64,000 nt of DNA from Saprospiraceae bacterium (GCA_029212405.1 JARGNR010000019.1:22052-86051); one strand, 5' to 3'; shown: positions 43,301-48,810, counted from the stretch's first letter. Program-made: numbers and translations. Notes: generated by a model from the sequence alone, not told the origin.

Positions 43301-44529
43301 GTACGAGAGGAACCACTGCCAATCCTGAAATATTAGAGGTAAATGCAGATTACGACCAAGCCAAATATATCTATCTCCGACAAGGATGGACCGGGTTTTC
43401 TTTGACAGATTCTACCATTAATATGAATCTACAACATAAACTGAGAACCCTAAAGAATGTTAGTGATGGAGATTTGATCGTTACAGGAGACAAGTTTTCT
43501 CAATACACAGACTCTTTAGGATGGTTTAATTTTGGTGTATCCAACTTAGCCATTCTTGATAATGATGAAGGATACATGGTGTATCTTGAAAATGGTCCTG
43601 ACACACTTCGGGTTACTGGAACAGCATCATTCGGTGGAGATTTGGTATTAAAATCAGGATGGAATTGGATTGGTTTTCCTTTCGAAAATCCGGAATCCAT
43701 CAATACTGCATTAAATCTCAATTCTGCGAATGCTACTGGAAATGACAGAATTAAAGTCGATTTTCCTCTCCCTGGAGACGTTGCAAAATTTGCCAATTAC
43801 AATATTGGTAGCGATAATTGGAATGATGGCAATATTGATAATTTAGAACCTAATAATCTCTACAAACTATATAGTGGACATCCGAATGGAGCTATTTTAT
43901 CTTGGAACACACCAAATAATTTAAAAGGGGAAAAAATTGAAAATGAAGGGATAAGAAGTAGTCCTGTAGTTGATCCAAATGATGCAGGTACATGGGTGAT
44001 GCCAGAATTTGCAACGGATGAGGTCATGCCAATAATCGCTGAGGTAATCGTGAACGGTATTGTAGCAAATGACCCAGCTGACAAAGTAGCATTTTTTGAA
44101 AACGATACCATTCGAGCTTTAGCTAGCATTGAATATTTATCATCTCTTAATGCATATGAGTTAAGTTTATTGGCAGAGAAGTCTGCTGGCTCATTTGACA
44201 TTAGATATTATGATGCTAGCGAAGGTGTAGTCTTAACTTCTTCAAACGTATTAAATTTTGATGGCAATGGGGTTGGGACAATTTTTGACCCATATGAAAT
44301 TATTTTCGATGAAGATCCTTGTCCTAATACACTTTTGATTGGGCCAAACGGAAATCCATTTGCATTAAATAAAACATTTGAGGCAAGTCAGGAAATACGC
44401 GTTTTAGGCACTTTAACTATCCCTGAAAATGTTCAGATTATTCTTAGTGCTCCGAAAGTTACGATCGTTGATCAATTAAATCCTTTGTCTGGTGCAACTA
44501 TTATAGTTCGACCTGATGGATGTGAATAA
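28360..44529 (+). CDS. Giant (5389-residue) secreted LamG/Ig/FN3/FG-GAP multidomain protein
   Basis: A signal peptide (about 1-30) is followed by four LamG-like lectin domains (about 33-207, 277-434, 574-735 and 888-1058; GKVLHFDGEDDYISF-type starts). Ig-like domains lie at about 487-572, 804-888 and 1138-1217, and two pre-peptidase-like beta domains at about 1223-1485. A long row of FN3-like units runs to about 3000, interrupted by carboxypeptidase-regulatory-like domains (1766, 2390). An FG-GAP-like propeller spans 3006-3377, followed by FN3 and two more regulatory-like domains (3481, 3582). An unassigned module covers about 3665-4520, then Ig/Big-like parts and a C-terminal beta domain ending ATIIVRPDGCE. 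No T9SS sorting domain is present although the layout expects one. It is probably a surface adhesin or glycan-binding protein. The frame is intact throughout. Confidence 0.9.
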   Translation: MKNISNFSQFTLSFFIALSLLAFSIQGECQTVGKSLHFDGENDFVQLSGTNDFGAASNFQGAFTFEAWVLNDGTSNWGRVFDFGNNTNQYIFFTPKSSTGKPRFVLKIAGQNENIIQAPNSFPEGWTHVACRIDETGNAALLFDGVVVETATGWPLISNMNSVTNSYLGKSQFSADPYFKGNLKEVRIWKEARTTSQINQWMNCEVSGQENNLVAYMKMKQGIVGANNSATDAYVNNFGALSVYAFATYNFSMSGSTSNWVADQPNSIDDDPLHQNVIEFYGTPDYIDLNNEANFDFDEEYTIQYWLKNTTSLNLLQLVLTKGDINGTLSFYSDFNNNTLFFGQRSPGEGSFYIIANGLPTDQWTHITLTAKEEYGGITFKTYFNGELKANGFKPNSQIPQTNQKVRLGAGEFYGTLSNVKFWDRALKIDEIQQNISTIHPDGTPNLIAQYTQYDNNILTGLIDNIGDNNGIRAGVPSFQVDPCFVQFSQEPQDVTLPNLSTPIILTADIETCDNTYHSYQWQFDGVDIPGETSLTYTNPSPTNSDLGKYRCVVTACGKEFATRNAAITINNQGKVLHFDGEDDYISFNDNVGESFYTAEMWLRFDEQPYNQNIITRTNADKSTVYSHLAVSEDGYFQHNSYDNYYLETQSIKHPLKIVPHKWYHVAIRHFGAGDGINGSITIEVDGVASPQENAGTLSGAPIWNVGGSFYEYNNFKGEMEELRIWNYPTNTMGQTEITSASNGLKHYYKFNEGIANADNTSPVPVNTMTDHFTNQVATLHNFNLTSNTSNWLGCGPTEIVPTINGLADQLISIGNPFQINPSISSLNGDEVFQWYKDGEPIVGANGLTFAIENSQIEDEGSYQLEVRPLNSCNYFSDEVDIYIQGTGEVLNLSGDNDYIRIPTETPTAYTIEAWVKFEESTALQSIIVSTTNLGPFHSYTNQLFTDEFGYVVHRVYDPISTNTIVKKSLQPLNSNEWYHIVGRASTGNGVDLLINGISQGPESSISGLVTESNVWIVGGKSLGGTSGVQLALNGFKGEIDELRIWNYYVSTPNILLEKDHEIENLGLPGLVHYYKFNSGRANENNSFLNRGYLKNYKNLLSTPIKSYVDFVNFSFEGDESNFSDCSPITEYDLFYTLDGLTPTIGQPLNFNLNVYTGDTSALNFVWRLDSVAIPGATNALYGLDNMTASDFGQYDVVISDACSPQFVDTVQVFSSPTTINCYTQNFNSTNYPDSTTYVFCNNSEIGSEICNETNVEYNLTGGYCGGPSLHNGTAVVFHLPLSEPQVVDFTLTGIETTVDLFIMSSDCDIDNCIASSTNDFTQDEFIRVALDTGDYYIIAHEREFFDFEGSDSLVLEIQMYDNKCSFSEPITCGDSVQSNTSTGSNFINEYCNNTTYTSSEKIYEVIVTEPTTFTALLSNMTADLDLFLLDSLCNDVVCLASSTQQDGINETIIYGVPPGTYYFSIDGKNGVTGDFDFSLNCAPYFTASVDETDAWIDLSWSIDKKACVPQDTGIIVRLITTPNTILYEEEYPTAALTPDVITGTFRHLVGDNHNRNYVLRVSNRLSSKTICNEVKAGSTLPFQSPEILSVSQSVSPDSIEIIWRNHSQLSDEFRIYRDGAQITSLSEGYIEDSLIISYVDKHNMNDNSSIYQNELHSYCIETYNATLGLSYPQVCADGSTYDVDFTASDGTPSDMVSLTWNDVSSFCDGILIRRNGIQLELISPLETFYNDLDPIRGVISEYELALLKNGEEFIRISDNGYSLPDGAVSGRVVTNEGGYPVQNALITLTKDTLIQGVVEQVNVATTNTDFAGTFNFQDIIYELSSDFTISASKPGSTFSPGSIGFELNAALPTQSNLLFTDNSDVIVNLDTTILNSLTIQTKTNEDLVVLNWQYVPSGSMTTYFTIQRNGELIFEGNDALNVIDSFVDYSGVPGFNYNYTLELFRFEGNEIKSDVHSKSATYPQLTPLSGWDYNLEGQYQFSTNQNVDPSILFDWSNYNHPSENFDGFRIFRNNILIGEVAKDSSQSYFYIGIPNMEAGYKIRTFKKINGATYESTPYPSTDSLITTYPIWKPAIVSEAFNSDRAIILDLDLLMTPYEFYKDAVFTGVSVERKPQNASDSLYEEIGVLTKDFIAAQAEMDAQPLVWDAFGIPNEAYTYRVSTYLVLAGQKYTRDTIFDRTCPEIEGPTNLAKTEAVGQVTLSWTDNGIETGGSSELYINYQGYELTRRDITNGGTTDIIAELAAGVNTYDDFLSNPVFNLFFDEYISTNYEYTLRAYFDIDTTRYYSQPLSINAKPLDGAVEEPIPTNFMASKDIPGHIKLCWDWTPTKPSEFIVYRDTLPLDTVPSDGRAYYDYDVPEDPTVLYKLTSLFNGVESQPALAIGRMPLNTQIHGRIANINSGAGIEGCTVYYRNQSNASLGLSFSQYEGTTTTDGTGYYSFDDIPKIPGVVYQINVFRNNADFNASENQYQSATQKFVATGTENSYRVDFTEYSDVNAEEEVSPIYFVTATPDTDSMFVKLRWSPIHGNYDGFQVYRANQLLGELRNGEGFEFNDINGFPGILYTYSVRAYKNEIDGRKFSKKVAAQAEYPRILPVENLTVTAFSEQNKMLVSWSHPLDNHDFYRIRRNGAFMANVSTGESLMWYDSTGIPGLEYQYEVAAVKGANISALVTVNKAFKGVGEVQDLSAEIDGFVQACSYALTNDNHVTILWQYDPLAANGFEIYRDGDLIAEIQGLTLAYGNGPLTTGDTLVNGNMISYDDFEGIPGIQHTYHILPYVIREGDRYTSGIEELFPTVATVFPDIAEVLRLDVAQNNELGSVQIDFDYAPSIVDGFEIIRDGIVIDTLLESDGLLIDTLSGGNEIHYTYQDFDGIPGDLLTYSVRAFDRRSTTIYYGENTCEEEVEFPVVPIPQNLVVSQGVYENHIELNWNFPFQGLVDSFYLENITLEVTHVIAPGKRTFFDIVNSFEEASYEYRIRASRITNGQELFSDWSTIESGWCTRQINGEEIVQMDGSLQSTFNGWSLDIDNDWAVSGAPDGHEQINIYKRINGGWNLFQTILSPFPSSDIDFGHAVAISGDYIIVGAPEYGNGIVVLYEFDGSQWGNPKYLYSPGPGNYGWSVDIDGDDVIVGNPYWDNGAGVPYGAIYWYKRNADGLWVNKGSQTGNGQLNYTDVRRFGYGVAIKNNYSVATWNRPSANYSEGVTYVLNSNEDWVFNQYLSTGIYTYNQYLTYDNVDVDDNVVVLGDRVYNNNSGRVIVVNLQNNLYTNVTQIYGNNGNTSFFGESVAVSKIPSPINDHTYIAIGSSIANTNGLPSTGRAHLYSNISGSFVEIDQIVNDTPAAYDHNGQSVAISKDCWASGIPRDGIINTGKVIIENLLIAPLSVDATDGISSSFDPTKTTISWQFSGNTDLLAGFNIYRNDEFLTYRDKSTAIQISPEIIADSWDDNSGTPGQSFVYTVKSVNNLIPYESYGTSDEGFRSADGIIRGAVKTQLGLVPIPGVTITAEGIVDGEIYTYTTTTLSNGQYTFNDIYYSSNPLDVTEYTISAEYLDHVIIPQTTNIAVMNPLNEPTQDVIDFFDITAYVIKGIVTQPDVNCPIEGIKITAIQNDIPLIGQEAYTDENGNYSLVINPNEENLQEIRIRIEQSLEEEQVVTTYNFVPMGDTVFTDFVNFPIETELNFEDHLTYDVNLQVKNTCVEPISTSKWNVRIRTLDGCFDEVYQTNVNGDLTVPLIPLNYKMSVVGVDNPSAINQQALDYFANFPVTLNLLDTHRDSIETLSKLEIEELSERSFIFHKAPSIDVDGLDDIICNTQTAILEQGATYGLTINITETHNGNECPVQEGLLRISNPASSDDGPIIIAYDEFTQSFPTYTFTAGGPNAIFPHAYAITFDYLSDDGIFLGRATKAAFVEGSIAIPGTDIIVDPASGNDAIPYPLMVLRDPPGDQSSSYIAAEQTISFTTEMAVSNEFDGSVYSELSTEIFSIGIDVNSSINGGYNNEQGITLENTVTTTTQISTSDDEDNIGRDADIIVGTGIVMQYGLIKEFKVGECDEIVIIKKYGISPNAATTTWSYQISQVEEIIQGYVNDSIRMEEGTLVIERNGEPLSTTEARTFLSTNIDNWKQVIDYHDVKTVPYYVLCTLNPANIPFSDSHKQQIGYWQAQLRPFFGSFINGEFVLNDEIIWDQQLINAYNAGSSAIRNLLQGGDLSIWSFPYVGGDNTIDLNVPLLDFDLVDLASILNTPSLTDYTDNFGDQVKNITTGGNILIEESINNAQASETSITNSVYMGTELDVAGSVGGDVTLQTGGFAGLGAGVIFGKVTQVTSSEFTLGAKFETTFTRSNSYASTIEESVEVGYSIFDDDNADAFSFAIIQGVAPNMTPYFDYFGGHSSCPPEDGSIFVDAPKIAILDLESGGTSQTKEYFNVPPEEAATFYVIVENQSPIASEPSRELEVYLESGSNDNGAIITINGVSLNNSTYIDSFDVGAPDTLILTIERGPTFYDYPDIQIGFEPTCGEGPREYIYASAYFSNPCSPVTLVAPNENWVINDDTTKLVVAMQDYDPENPFLVDATLQYRRLGTGQDWTDVNGLQLEKGNYIPADSLAANDAEYAEGQIPKYFFIWSIPTTEGLFPDGDYEVRVSMVCDNFSSTISNVISGKIARNGLNLFGTPQPADQIWTSGDEISFSFNKDLDCALITESFVNNNISVFNETTATEEPFALSCYGNKLIFIMDNPMSDYDGQFLTLHVDNIPSLEGNISLPHAWTFRVITQKIYWADADTVKLRMYQDQVETLNLQLENSTLNESISGLTFVADDGGFDDWIVITDPATQPFAVNPSGRTITFEIDAAQPVGIYNETINVMGVEAFGNTPKVHIQLEVLVKPPNWVVNSSDFATSMNMIANWKYTTDEAGTISTDEADLISVWVGNEIRGVAPITETGEFHASYLTIYGQLEDGDSTALEFRIWDADLGLEFDGQPAETIFYISNSTRGTTANPEILEVNADYDQAKYIYLRQGWTGFSLTDSTINMNLQHKLRTLKNVSDGDLIVTGDKFSQYTDSLGWFNFGVSNLAILDNDEGYMVYLENGPDTLRVTGTASFGGDLVLKSGWNWIGFPFENPESINTALNLNSANATGNDRIKVDFPLPGDVAKFANYNIGSDNWNDGNIDNLEPNNLYKLYSGHPNGAILSWNTPNNLKGEKIENEGIRSSPVVDPNDAGTWVMPEFATDEVMPIIAEVIVNGIVANDPADKVAFFENDTIRALASIEYLSSLNAYELSLLAEKSAGSFDIRYYDASEGVVLTSSNVLNFDGNGVGTIFDPYEIIFDEDPCPNTLLIGPNGNPFALNKTFEASQEIRVLGTLTIPENVQIILSAPKVTIVDQLNPLSGATIIVRPDGCE

Positions 44530-44654
44530 ACAACTTAAAAGAGGGAAGAAGTACTCATTCTTCCCTCTTTTCTATTTAAGACATACCTCTTACAGAAGCA
44601 AAGAGAGACAAAATCTTTTTACTTTGCTCCTTTTACATTAAATCAATTATTAAT
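44530..44654 (+). other. Gap with terminator between the giant gene and a gene remnant
   Basis: It holds the strong hairpin at 44537-44571. A near-match to the -7 box with one base less spacing (TACTTTG) follows, just before the remnant's ATG. Confidence 0.4.
44537..44575 (+). terminator. Strong rho-independent terminator of the giant gene
   Basis: A perfect 14-base inverted repeat (arms 44537-44550 and 44558-44571; 7-base loop GTACTCA) ends in CTCTTTTCTATTT. It starts 8 bases after the stop codon, so the giant gene is a finished unit without the downstream sorting domain. Confidence 0.85.
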
Positions 44655-44971
44655 ATGAAATTTAAACTCTTTACCCTGTCATTATTGTATTAGGGCCAGA
44701 TAACAATTGTACAACCAATATGGAAGAGATATATACTGGACCTCTTTCCTTAAGGCCTAGTTTTTCTAATGGAATATTTTTAATACATAATCCTACTCAT
44801 GAAATATACCAATATGAATTAAGAGATATTCATGGTAAATCTTTTTTCATTGATAAAAATAACTCATCAAATAGCGAGTCATTAGACCTGACTGCATTTC
44901 CAAATGGGATGTATATTGTTTCCTTTTTTATTGAAGGCAAATATCTACAGGAAAAATTTGTGAAATTCTAG
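44655..44971 (+). pseudogene. Remnant of a T9SS-exported protein: signal-like start plus sorting domain in another frame
   Basis: An ATG at 44655 reads MKFKLFTLSLLY and stops at 44691 (TAG), like the start of a signal peptide. In a different frame, open from just after a TAA at 44663 to the TAG at 44969-44971, the DNA encodes GPDNNCTTN and then, from the ATG at 44720, an 83-residue type A T9SS sorting domain: SFSNGIFLIHNP, YELRDIHGKSF, LDLTAFPNGMYIVSFFIEGK and the final EKFVKF. Start and tail are joined out of frame with no protein body between, which suggests internal deletion of a secreted-protein gene. It is also possible that only the 83-residue part is expressed, but it would lack an export signal. 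It lies beyond the giant gene's terminator. Confidence 0.72.
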
Positions 44972-45258
44972 TACATTAAATGAAATAACGAGTCAAGTTC
45001 TATCTTCTAAAAAGTTATTCGAAATAGGGAATCGAAGTGAAAAAAGTCAATAATAATGGAACTCAATAAAAAAGTTCCATTATTCACAATGACATCCAGA
45101 ATTTTCTTAACACTTTATCAAATACTTACAGAATAAAGGTTTGAAAGAGAAATTTTTGGAAAAATATTATGTCATGCTGGGCAGCTTTTAACATTTTTAA
45201 GACGTATTTAACTACAACTGTCTTATATTGTCAGAGAAAAAGTGCGTACTTTTATAAA
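44972..45258 (+). other. Non-coding gap with perfect hairpin
   Basis: These 287 bases precede the sigma-factor gene. They hold a perfect 12-base inverted repeat (45052-45084). A near -7 element (TACTTTTA) lies just before the sigma gene. Confidence 0.4.
45052..45084. repeat. Perfect 12-base inverted repeat
   Basis: AATAATGGAACT (45052-45063) pairs with AGTTCCATTATT (45073-45084) around a 9-base A-rich loop. There is no T tail on the plus strand, so it is a weak terminator for the remnant or another structural site. Confidence 0.5.
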
Positions 45259-45816
45259 ATGGAACACACGATAGATTTACTAAACAGCGAAACTAACTTC
45301 ATTCAAGCATGTCTTGCGAATGAAGAATGGGCATTAAAAGCATTGTATCAGGAGTATTATCCGATGATGCTGCCTGTATGCTTGCGTTATGCAAACAATT
45401 ACGACGATGCACTCGATATTCTACACGAGGGCTTTATAAAGGTATTCAGACACATCTCAAAGTACAAGGCAGGGACTTCACTAGGTTCGTGGATCAGAAG
45501 GATAATGATCAATACTTCAATTGATTATTATAGAAAAGTGAAACGAAGAAGAACTGAAAATTTAGAAACAGCTTATGGTCAAAGTATAAAAGGAGCAGAC
45601 GCAGTTTCAGATTTAAGTACACAAGAGATTATGAAAGCTTTACAAAGCCTTACTCCTGCTTACAGGTCTGTGTTTAACCTTTATGTAATTGAAGGGTATT
45701 CGCACAAAGAAGTAGGACAAATGCTTGGAATAACTGAAAGCACCTCAAGATCTAACCTGGTGAAAGCAAGAACAAAATTAAAACAAATATTGCTTGCTAA
45801 AGATTTTGAGAGATAG
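45259..45816 (+). CDS. ECF-type RNA polymerase sigma factor
   Basis: From the ATG at 45259 the protein has 185 residues. Region 2 contains ALYQEYYPMMLPVCLRY and DALDILHEGFIKVFRHI, with IMINTSIDYYRK for -10 recognition. Region 4 contains LTPAYRSVFNLYVIEGYSH and the helix-turn-helix EVGQMLGITESTSRSNLVKA. The upstream extension of the frame to 45169 adds 30 residues unlike sigma regions and is rejected. The next gene starts one base after its stop and encodes a membrane protein with a beta-barrel end, the common anti-sigma/sensor arrangement in Bacteroidota. Targets are unknown. Confidence 0.9.
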   Translation: MEHTIDLLNSETNFIQACLANEEWALKALYQEYYPMMLPVCLRYANNYDDALDILHEGFIKVFRHISKYKAGTSLGSWIRRIMINTSIDYYRKVKRRRTENLETAYGQSIKGADAVSDLSTQEIMKALQSLTPAYRSVFNLYVIEGYSHKEVGQMLGITESTSRSNLVKARTKLKQILLAKDFER

Positions 45817-45817
45817 C

Positions 45818-47326
45818 ATGGACAACAAAGAATTTGACGATATAATAAAGAAGAAGCTAGAATCCCTAAACTCGATGGGGTCTGATGATGCGTGGAATTT
45901 ATTTAAAGAAAAATGGAATAATGAATCCATTATAGAGTCCTCTGAAGAAAACCTTTCTACAGAAGATCAAGATTTGGATGATAAAATCAAAAAAGATTTA
46001 CGTGACTTACGTATACCGTTCAATTCAAAACATTGGATTATTCTTAAAGAACAACTAGAGCTAGAAGCATTATTTAAGAAAAAACTATTTGTAGCTAAAA
46101 GCGTCGAGCTGGTTATTTTAGCTTTTCTAGTAGTTGGAATTCTAAATCTATGGCCCATTCAAAAAGATATTCATCAAATTCAATTTTATGATACTCCTCT
46201 GGTCGCAACTATTTCTGTAGATAAAGAAACAGCTGAAAAACACCAAGCAAATGAACAGCAAAAGCTTGAACAGCAAAAGGCCTTGAGAAATTATGTTTAT
46301 GATTCAGGCAAAAAAATTACACGTTCTGTAATTCCTGTTGTGAATTTATTAGTATCAAAGAATAAGAACATTTCTAAGGGGACCGCTGTATCATCAGAAT
46401 ACAAACTTATTGATTTTAAAGCATTTGATAAAAAATCCATTCGTTCTGATTGGAAAGAATTATTTCCTTTCATGAATTCATCCCTTAGAAAATCTTCAGT
46501 AAATAATGCAAAAAACGGTCCTAATTCAGGAAGATCTACGATTATCGCACAACATTTACCTGTAGACCAAAACCTTATTGCCATTCCAAAACGACCTACT
46601 GGATTGCCAGATTTGGATTTAAAAAATAAAAAATCACAGAAGGAAAATACATACGTCAGTTTTGCAATAGGACCTAAGGTAACATTGATTAATTCCCCAT
46701 TTGACCCTGTGTATGAGTTTGACCCATACAACACGATAAATACAAATTTTAATGTTTCTGCCAAAATTCATAAAGAGGTGGGACCAATAGAACTCTATGC
46801 TGGACTAGGATATACAAATACATCCTATGCTCCAAGGCTAGTTAAAGAAACCTATGAACCAAGACAAAGACAATTTAATGTTGCCAGTCTGGAGAATATA
46901 AAATTTAAAACTTTTAATGTTCCTTTAGGCGTTCGAGTTAATGTATTGGAATCTAATAATTATAGTTTGTATGCATTAGCTGGGATGGAATTCAATATAA
47001 TTGCTGATTCAGAATTTATTATTCAAGATTCACCTGTTGGTAATCCGTTTGGTCCAGCACCTGCATCTAAAAATTCTGTAAATGAAAATACTCTTCTTAG
47101 TCAAAAAGAGTTTAACCAAGGAATTCTATCTGGAGGGAGCTTAAAAGAAAATTTATTTGCTTCTGCAAGTGTTGGCTTTGGGTTAAACATGAATATGTCA
47201 TCAAAAGCTGGAATTTTTATTGAACCTAGATATAGTCATTTCATTTCTTCTAAAGGTATCGGACCCAATGAAGATAAATTCCACGGCTTATCAATTGACT
47301 TGGGTGTAAAATATCTCTTGAACTAA
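45818..47326 (+). CDS. Probable anti-sigma factor with C-terminal outer-membrane-barrel-like domain
   Basis: This 502-residue protein starts at the ATG one base after the sigma gene's TAG. The N-terminal ~90 residues are charged and cytosol-like, with two similar helical units (DDIIKKKLESLNSMGSDDAW and DDKIKKDLRDLRIPFNSKHW). One membrane helix follows (about 96-114), then a linker, then from about 280 a beta-rich region (YVSFAIGPKVTLIN, GPIELYAGLGYTNTSY, FASASVGFGLNMN, GLSIDLGVKYLLN) that resembles a small outer-membrane barrel. It would span cytoplasm, periplasm and outer membrane. Binding of the sigma factor by the N-terminus is inferred from the operon and this layout. Confidence 0.78.
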   Translation: MDNKEFDDIIKKKLESLNSMGSDDAWNLFKEKWNNESIIESSEENLSTEDQDLDDKIKKDLRDLRIPFNSKHWIILKEQLELEALFKKKLFVAKSVELVILAFLVVGILNLWPIQKDIHQIQFYDTPLVATISVDKETAEKHQANEQQKLEQQKALRNYVYDSGKKITRSVIPVVNLLVSKNKNISKGTAVSSEYKLIDFKAFDKKSIRSDWKELFPFMNSSLRKSSVNNAKNGPNSGRSTIIAQHLPVDQNLIAIPKRPTGLPDLDLKNKKSQKENTYVSFAIGPKVTLINSPFDPVYEFDPYNTINTNFNVSAKIHKEVGPIELYAGLGYTNTSYAPRLVKETYEPRQRQFNVASLENIKFKTFNVPLGVRVNVLESNNYSLYALAGMEFNIIADSEFIIQDSPVGNPFGPAPASKNSVNENTLLSQKEFNQGILSGGSLKENLFASASVGFGLNMNMSSKAGIFIEPRYSHFISSKGIGPNEDKFHGLSIDLGVKYLLN

Positions 47327-47404
47327 TTCCTTAATTCATACTCAAGCTTCTATTTCGTTAATTTATTTCTCTAGTTTTACACTTTTATTGTAAGAATTTA
47401 ACCG

Positions 47405-47983
47405 ATGATAATAATACAAGATGTATTAATAAGTGATGATGTCGTAGAACAAGAGTTTATTTGCAACCTTAGTGCATGTAAAGGGGCGTGTTGTTGGGAA
47501 GGCGATTATGGCGCTCCTGTTACAAAAGAGGAAGAGCGTGTAATTTCTGAAATCCTAGAAAAAATAAGACCAAATCTTAGCCTTGAGAGTAATCAACTGT
47601 TGAACAAAAAAGGGGCTTTCGACCTTTTCTCTGAAAAACAATTTACAGGTACTACTCTGCACAAGGATGGATCATGTGTCTTTATGACTTTCGATGAAAA
47701 AGGAATTGCCAAATGCGGAATTGAAAAAACATATGAAGAAGGAAAGATTGATTTTAAAAAACCTCTTTCTTGTCATTTATATCCCATTCGAATTCAAACC
47801 AATGAACCCCTAAAGTTTGAAGCCTGGAATTATGATTTGTGGGATATTTGTTCTGCAGCGTGCACTTTAGGCAAGAAAGAATCTGTCCCTGTGTACCAAT
47901 TTTTAAAGGAAGCTATTGTAAGATATAAAGGAGAAGAATTTTTTGAAGAATTGGACCAAGCTGTAAAACACCTAAATGATTAG
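47405..47983 (+). CDS. DUF3109-family cysteine-rich protein
   Basis: This 192-residue protein has cysteines at CNLSACKGACCWEGD near the N-terminus, then CVF, KCGIEKTYEEG, SCHLYPIR and WDICSAACTLG. This spacing is that of DUF3109, related to the YkgJ/zinc- or iron-sulfur-binding CxxxCxxCC group. Metal or cluster binding is likely but no reaction is established. It has no signal peptide. It precedes a lipoprotein gene by 9 bases, so the two are probably co-transcribed, but I see no functional link. Confidence 0.85.
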   Translation: MIIIQDVLISDDVVEQEFICNLSACKGACCWEGDYGAPVTKEEERVISEILEKIRPNLSLESNQLLNKKGAFDLFSEKQFTGTTLHKDGSCVFMTFDEKGIAKCGIEKTYEEGKIDFKKPLSCHLYPIRIQTNEPLKFEAWNYDLWDICSAACTLGKKESVPVYQFLKEAIVRYKGEEFFEELDQAVKHLND

Positions 47984-47992
47984 CATTTTATA

Positions 47993-48607
47993 ATGAGTCA
48001 ACACGCTTTTATTCTGATTTTGGGATGTTTATTTATAGGAATCTGTTGTTCACCAAAATCCAACTTTAGTAATCAAACTATTCCAGTTGCAAAAACAATT
48101 CGTGATTCTACTAATATCCAGACCATTAACTTCCCTAGAGAATGGGTAGGAAATTGGGAGGGTAATCTATCTGTCTATAATGCCAAAGGAAAAACTCAAG
48201 TAATTCAAATGGGGTTAAACATTTCTCCTAGTGATTCTATAGGCACCTATAATTGGACGATTTTGTATGGGCAGGACAGCATGCAACAAATTCGAAATTA
48301 TCTACTCAAAACTATAGATGAATCTGTAGGTCACTACCTTATTGATGAAAAGAATGGCATTTTATTGGATGCATTTTTCATCCACAATGAGCTGAAGTCT
48401 ATTTTTGATGTAATGGGAAATACACTCATCGTGTCGTACAAGCTCGAAAAGAAGAATATATTATTTATGGTTGAAGTATTTCCATCAAAAGAAATTCGAA
48501 CCTCAGGAGACACAATAATTAATTCTCTGGAAATACCGAAAGTCAAGAGCTATCAGCACACGACAAAACAATTGGCTCATCTACAAAAAAAATACCTTGT
48601 CGAATAA
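47993..48607 (+). CDS. Putative lipoprotein, unknown function
   Basis: This 204-residue protein starts with a lipoprotein-type signal (MSQHAFILILGCLFIGICC), giving a lipidated Cys at 18 or 19. The mature part has a beta-rich pattern: WVGNWEGNLSVYNAKGKTQV, an IGTYNWTILYG strand and GHYLIDEKNGILLDAFF. It resembles small lipocalin- or calycin-like lipoproteins, though I cannot assign a family. It is 9 bases after the DUF3109 gene and ends in a hairpin. Confidence 0.65.
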   Translation: MSQHAFILILGCLFIGICCSPKSNFSNQTIPVAKTIRDSTNIQTINFPREWVGNWEGNLSVYNAKGKTQVIQMGLNISPSDSIGTYNWTILYGQDSMQQIRNYLLKTIDESVGHYLIDEKNGILLDAFFIHNELKSIFDVMGNTLIVSYKLEKKNILFMVEVFPSKEIRTSGDTIINSLEIPKVKSYQHTTKQLAHLQKKYLVE

Positions 48608-48621
48608 GTTATACGACAAGG
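48595..48621 (+). terminator. Hairpin across the lipoprotein stop codon
   Basis: CCTTGTCG (48595-48602) pairs perfectly with CGACAAGG (48614-48621). There is no T tail, so this is an mRNA-end hairpin or weak terminator. Confidence 0.4.
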
Positions 48622-48810
48622 CAATATAACACAGACACCCTATGACTGTTTTACATCGCAAATATAACGCAAGAATCCTCTAATAAATGTCTTTTGAATA
48701 AGGTTATTTATTATTTATTTGTATAAATAAGTGATTTCCAAGTATGAAAATTTATAAATAATTCATTATTAATCCCTTGCTCTTCTTAAAGTAATTGCAT
48801 TCATAATTAT

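Noticed and set aside
29870..44201. Several minus- and alternate-frame open frames of 60-113 codons inside the giant gene
   Set aside because: They lie within a single intact 16-kb frame with clear domain structure, have no recognisable motifs and are expected by chance in such a length.
45169..45258. N-terminal extension of the sigma-factor frame
   Set aside because: The added 30 residues do not look like sigma region 1 or 2, and the ATG at 45259 places region 2 normally.
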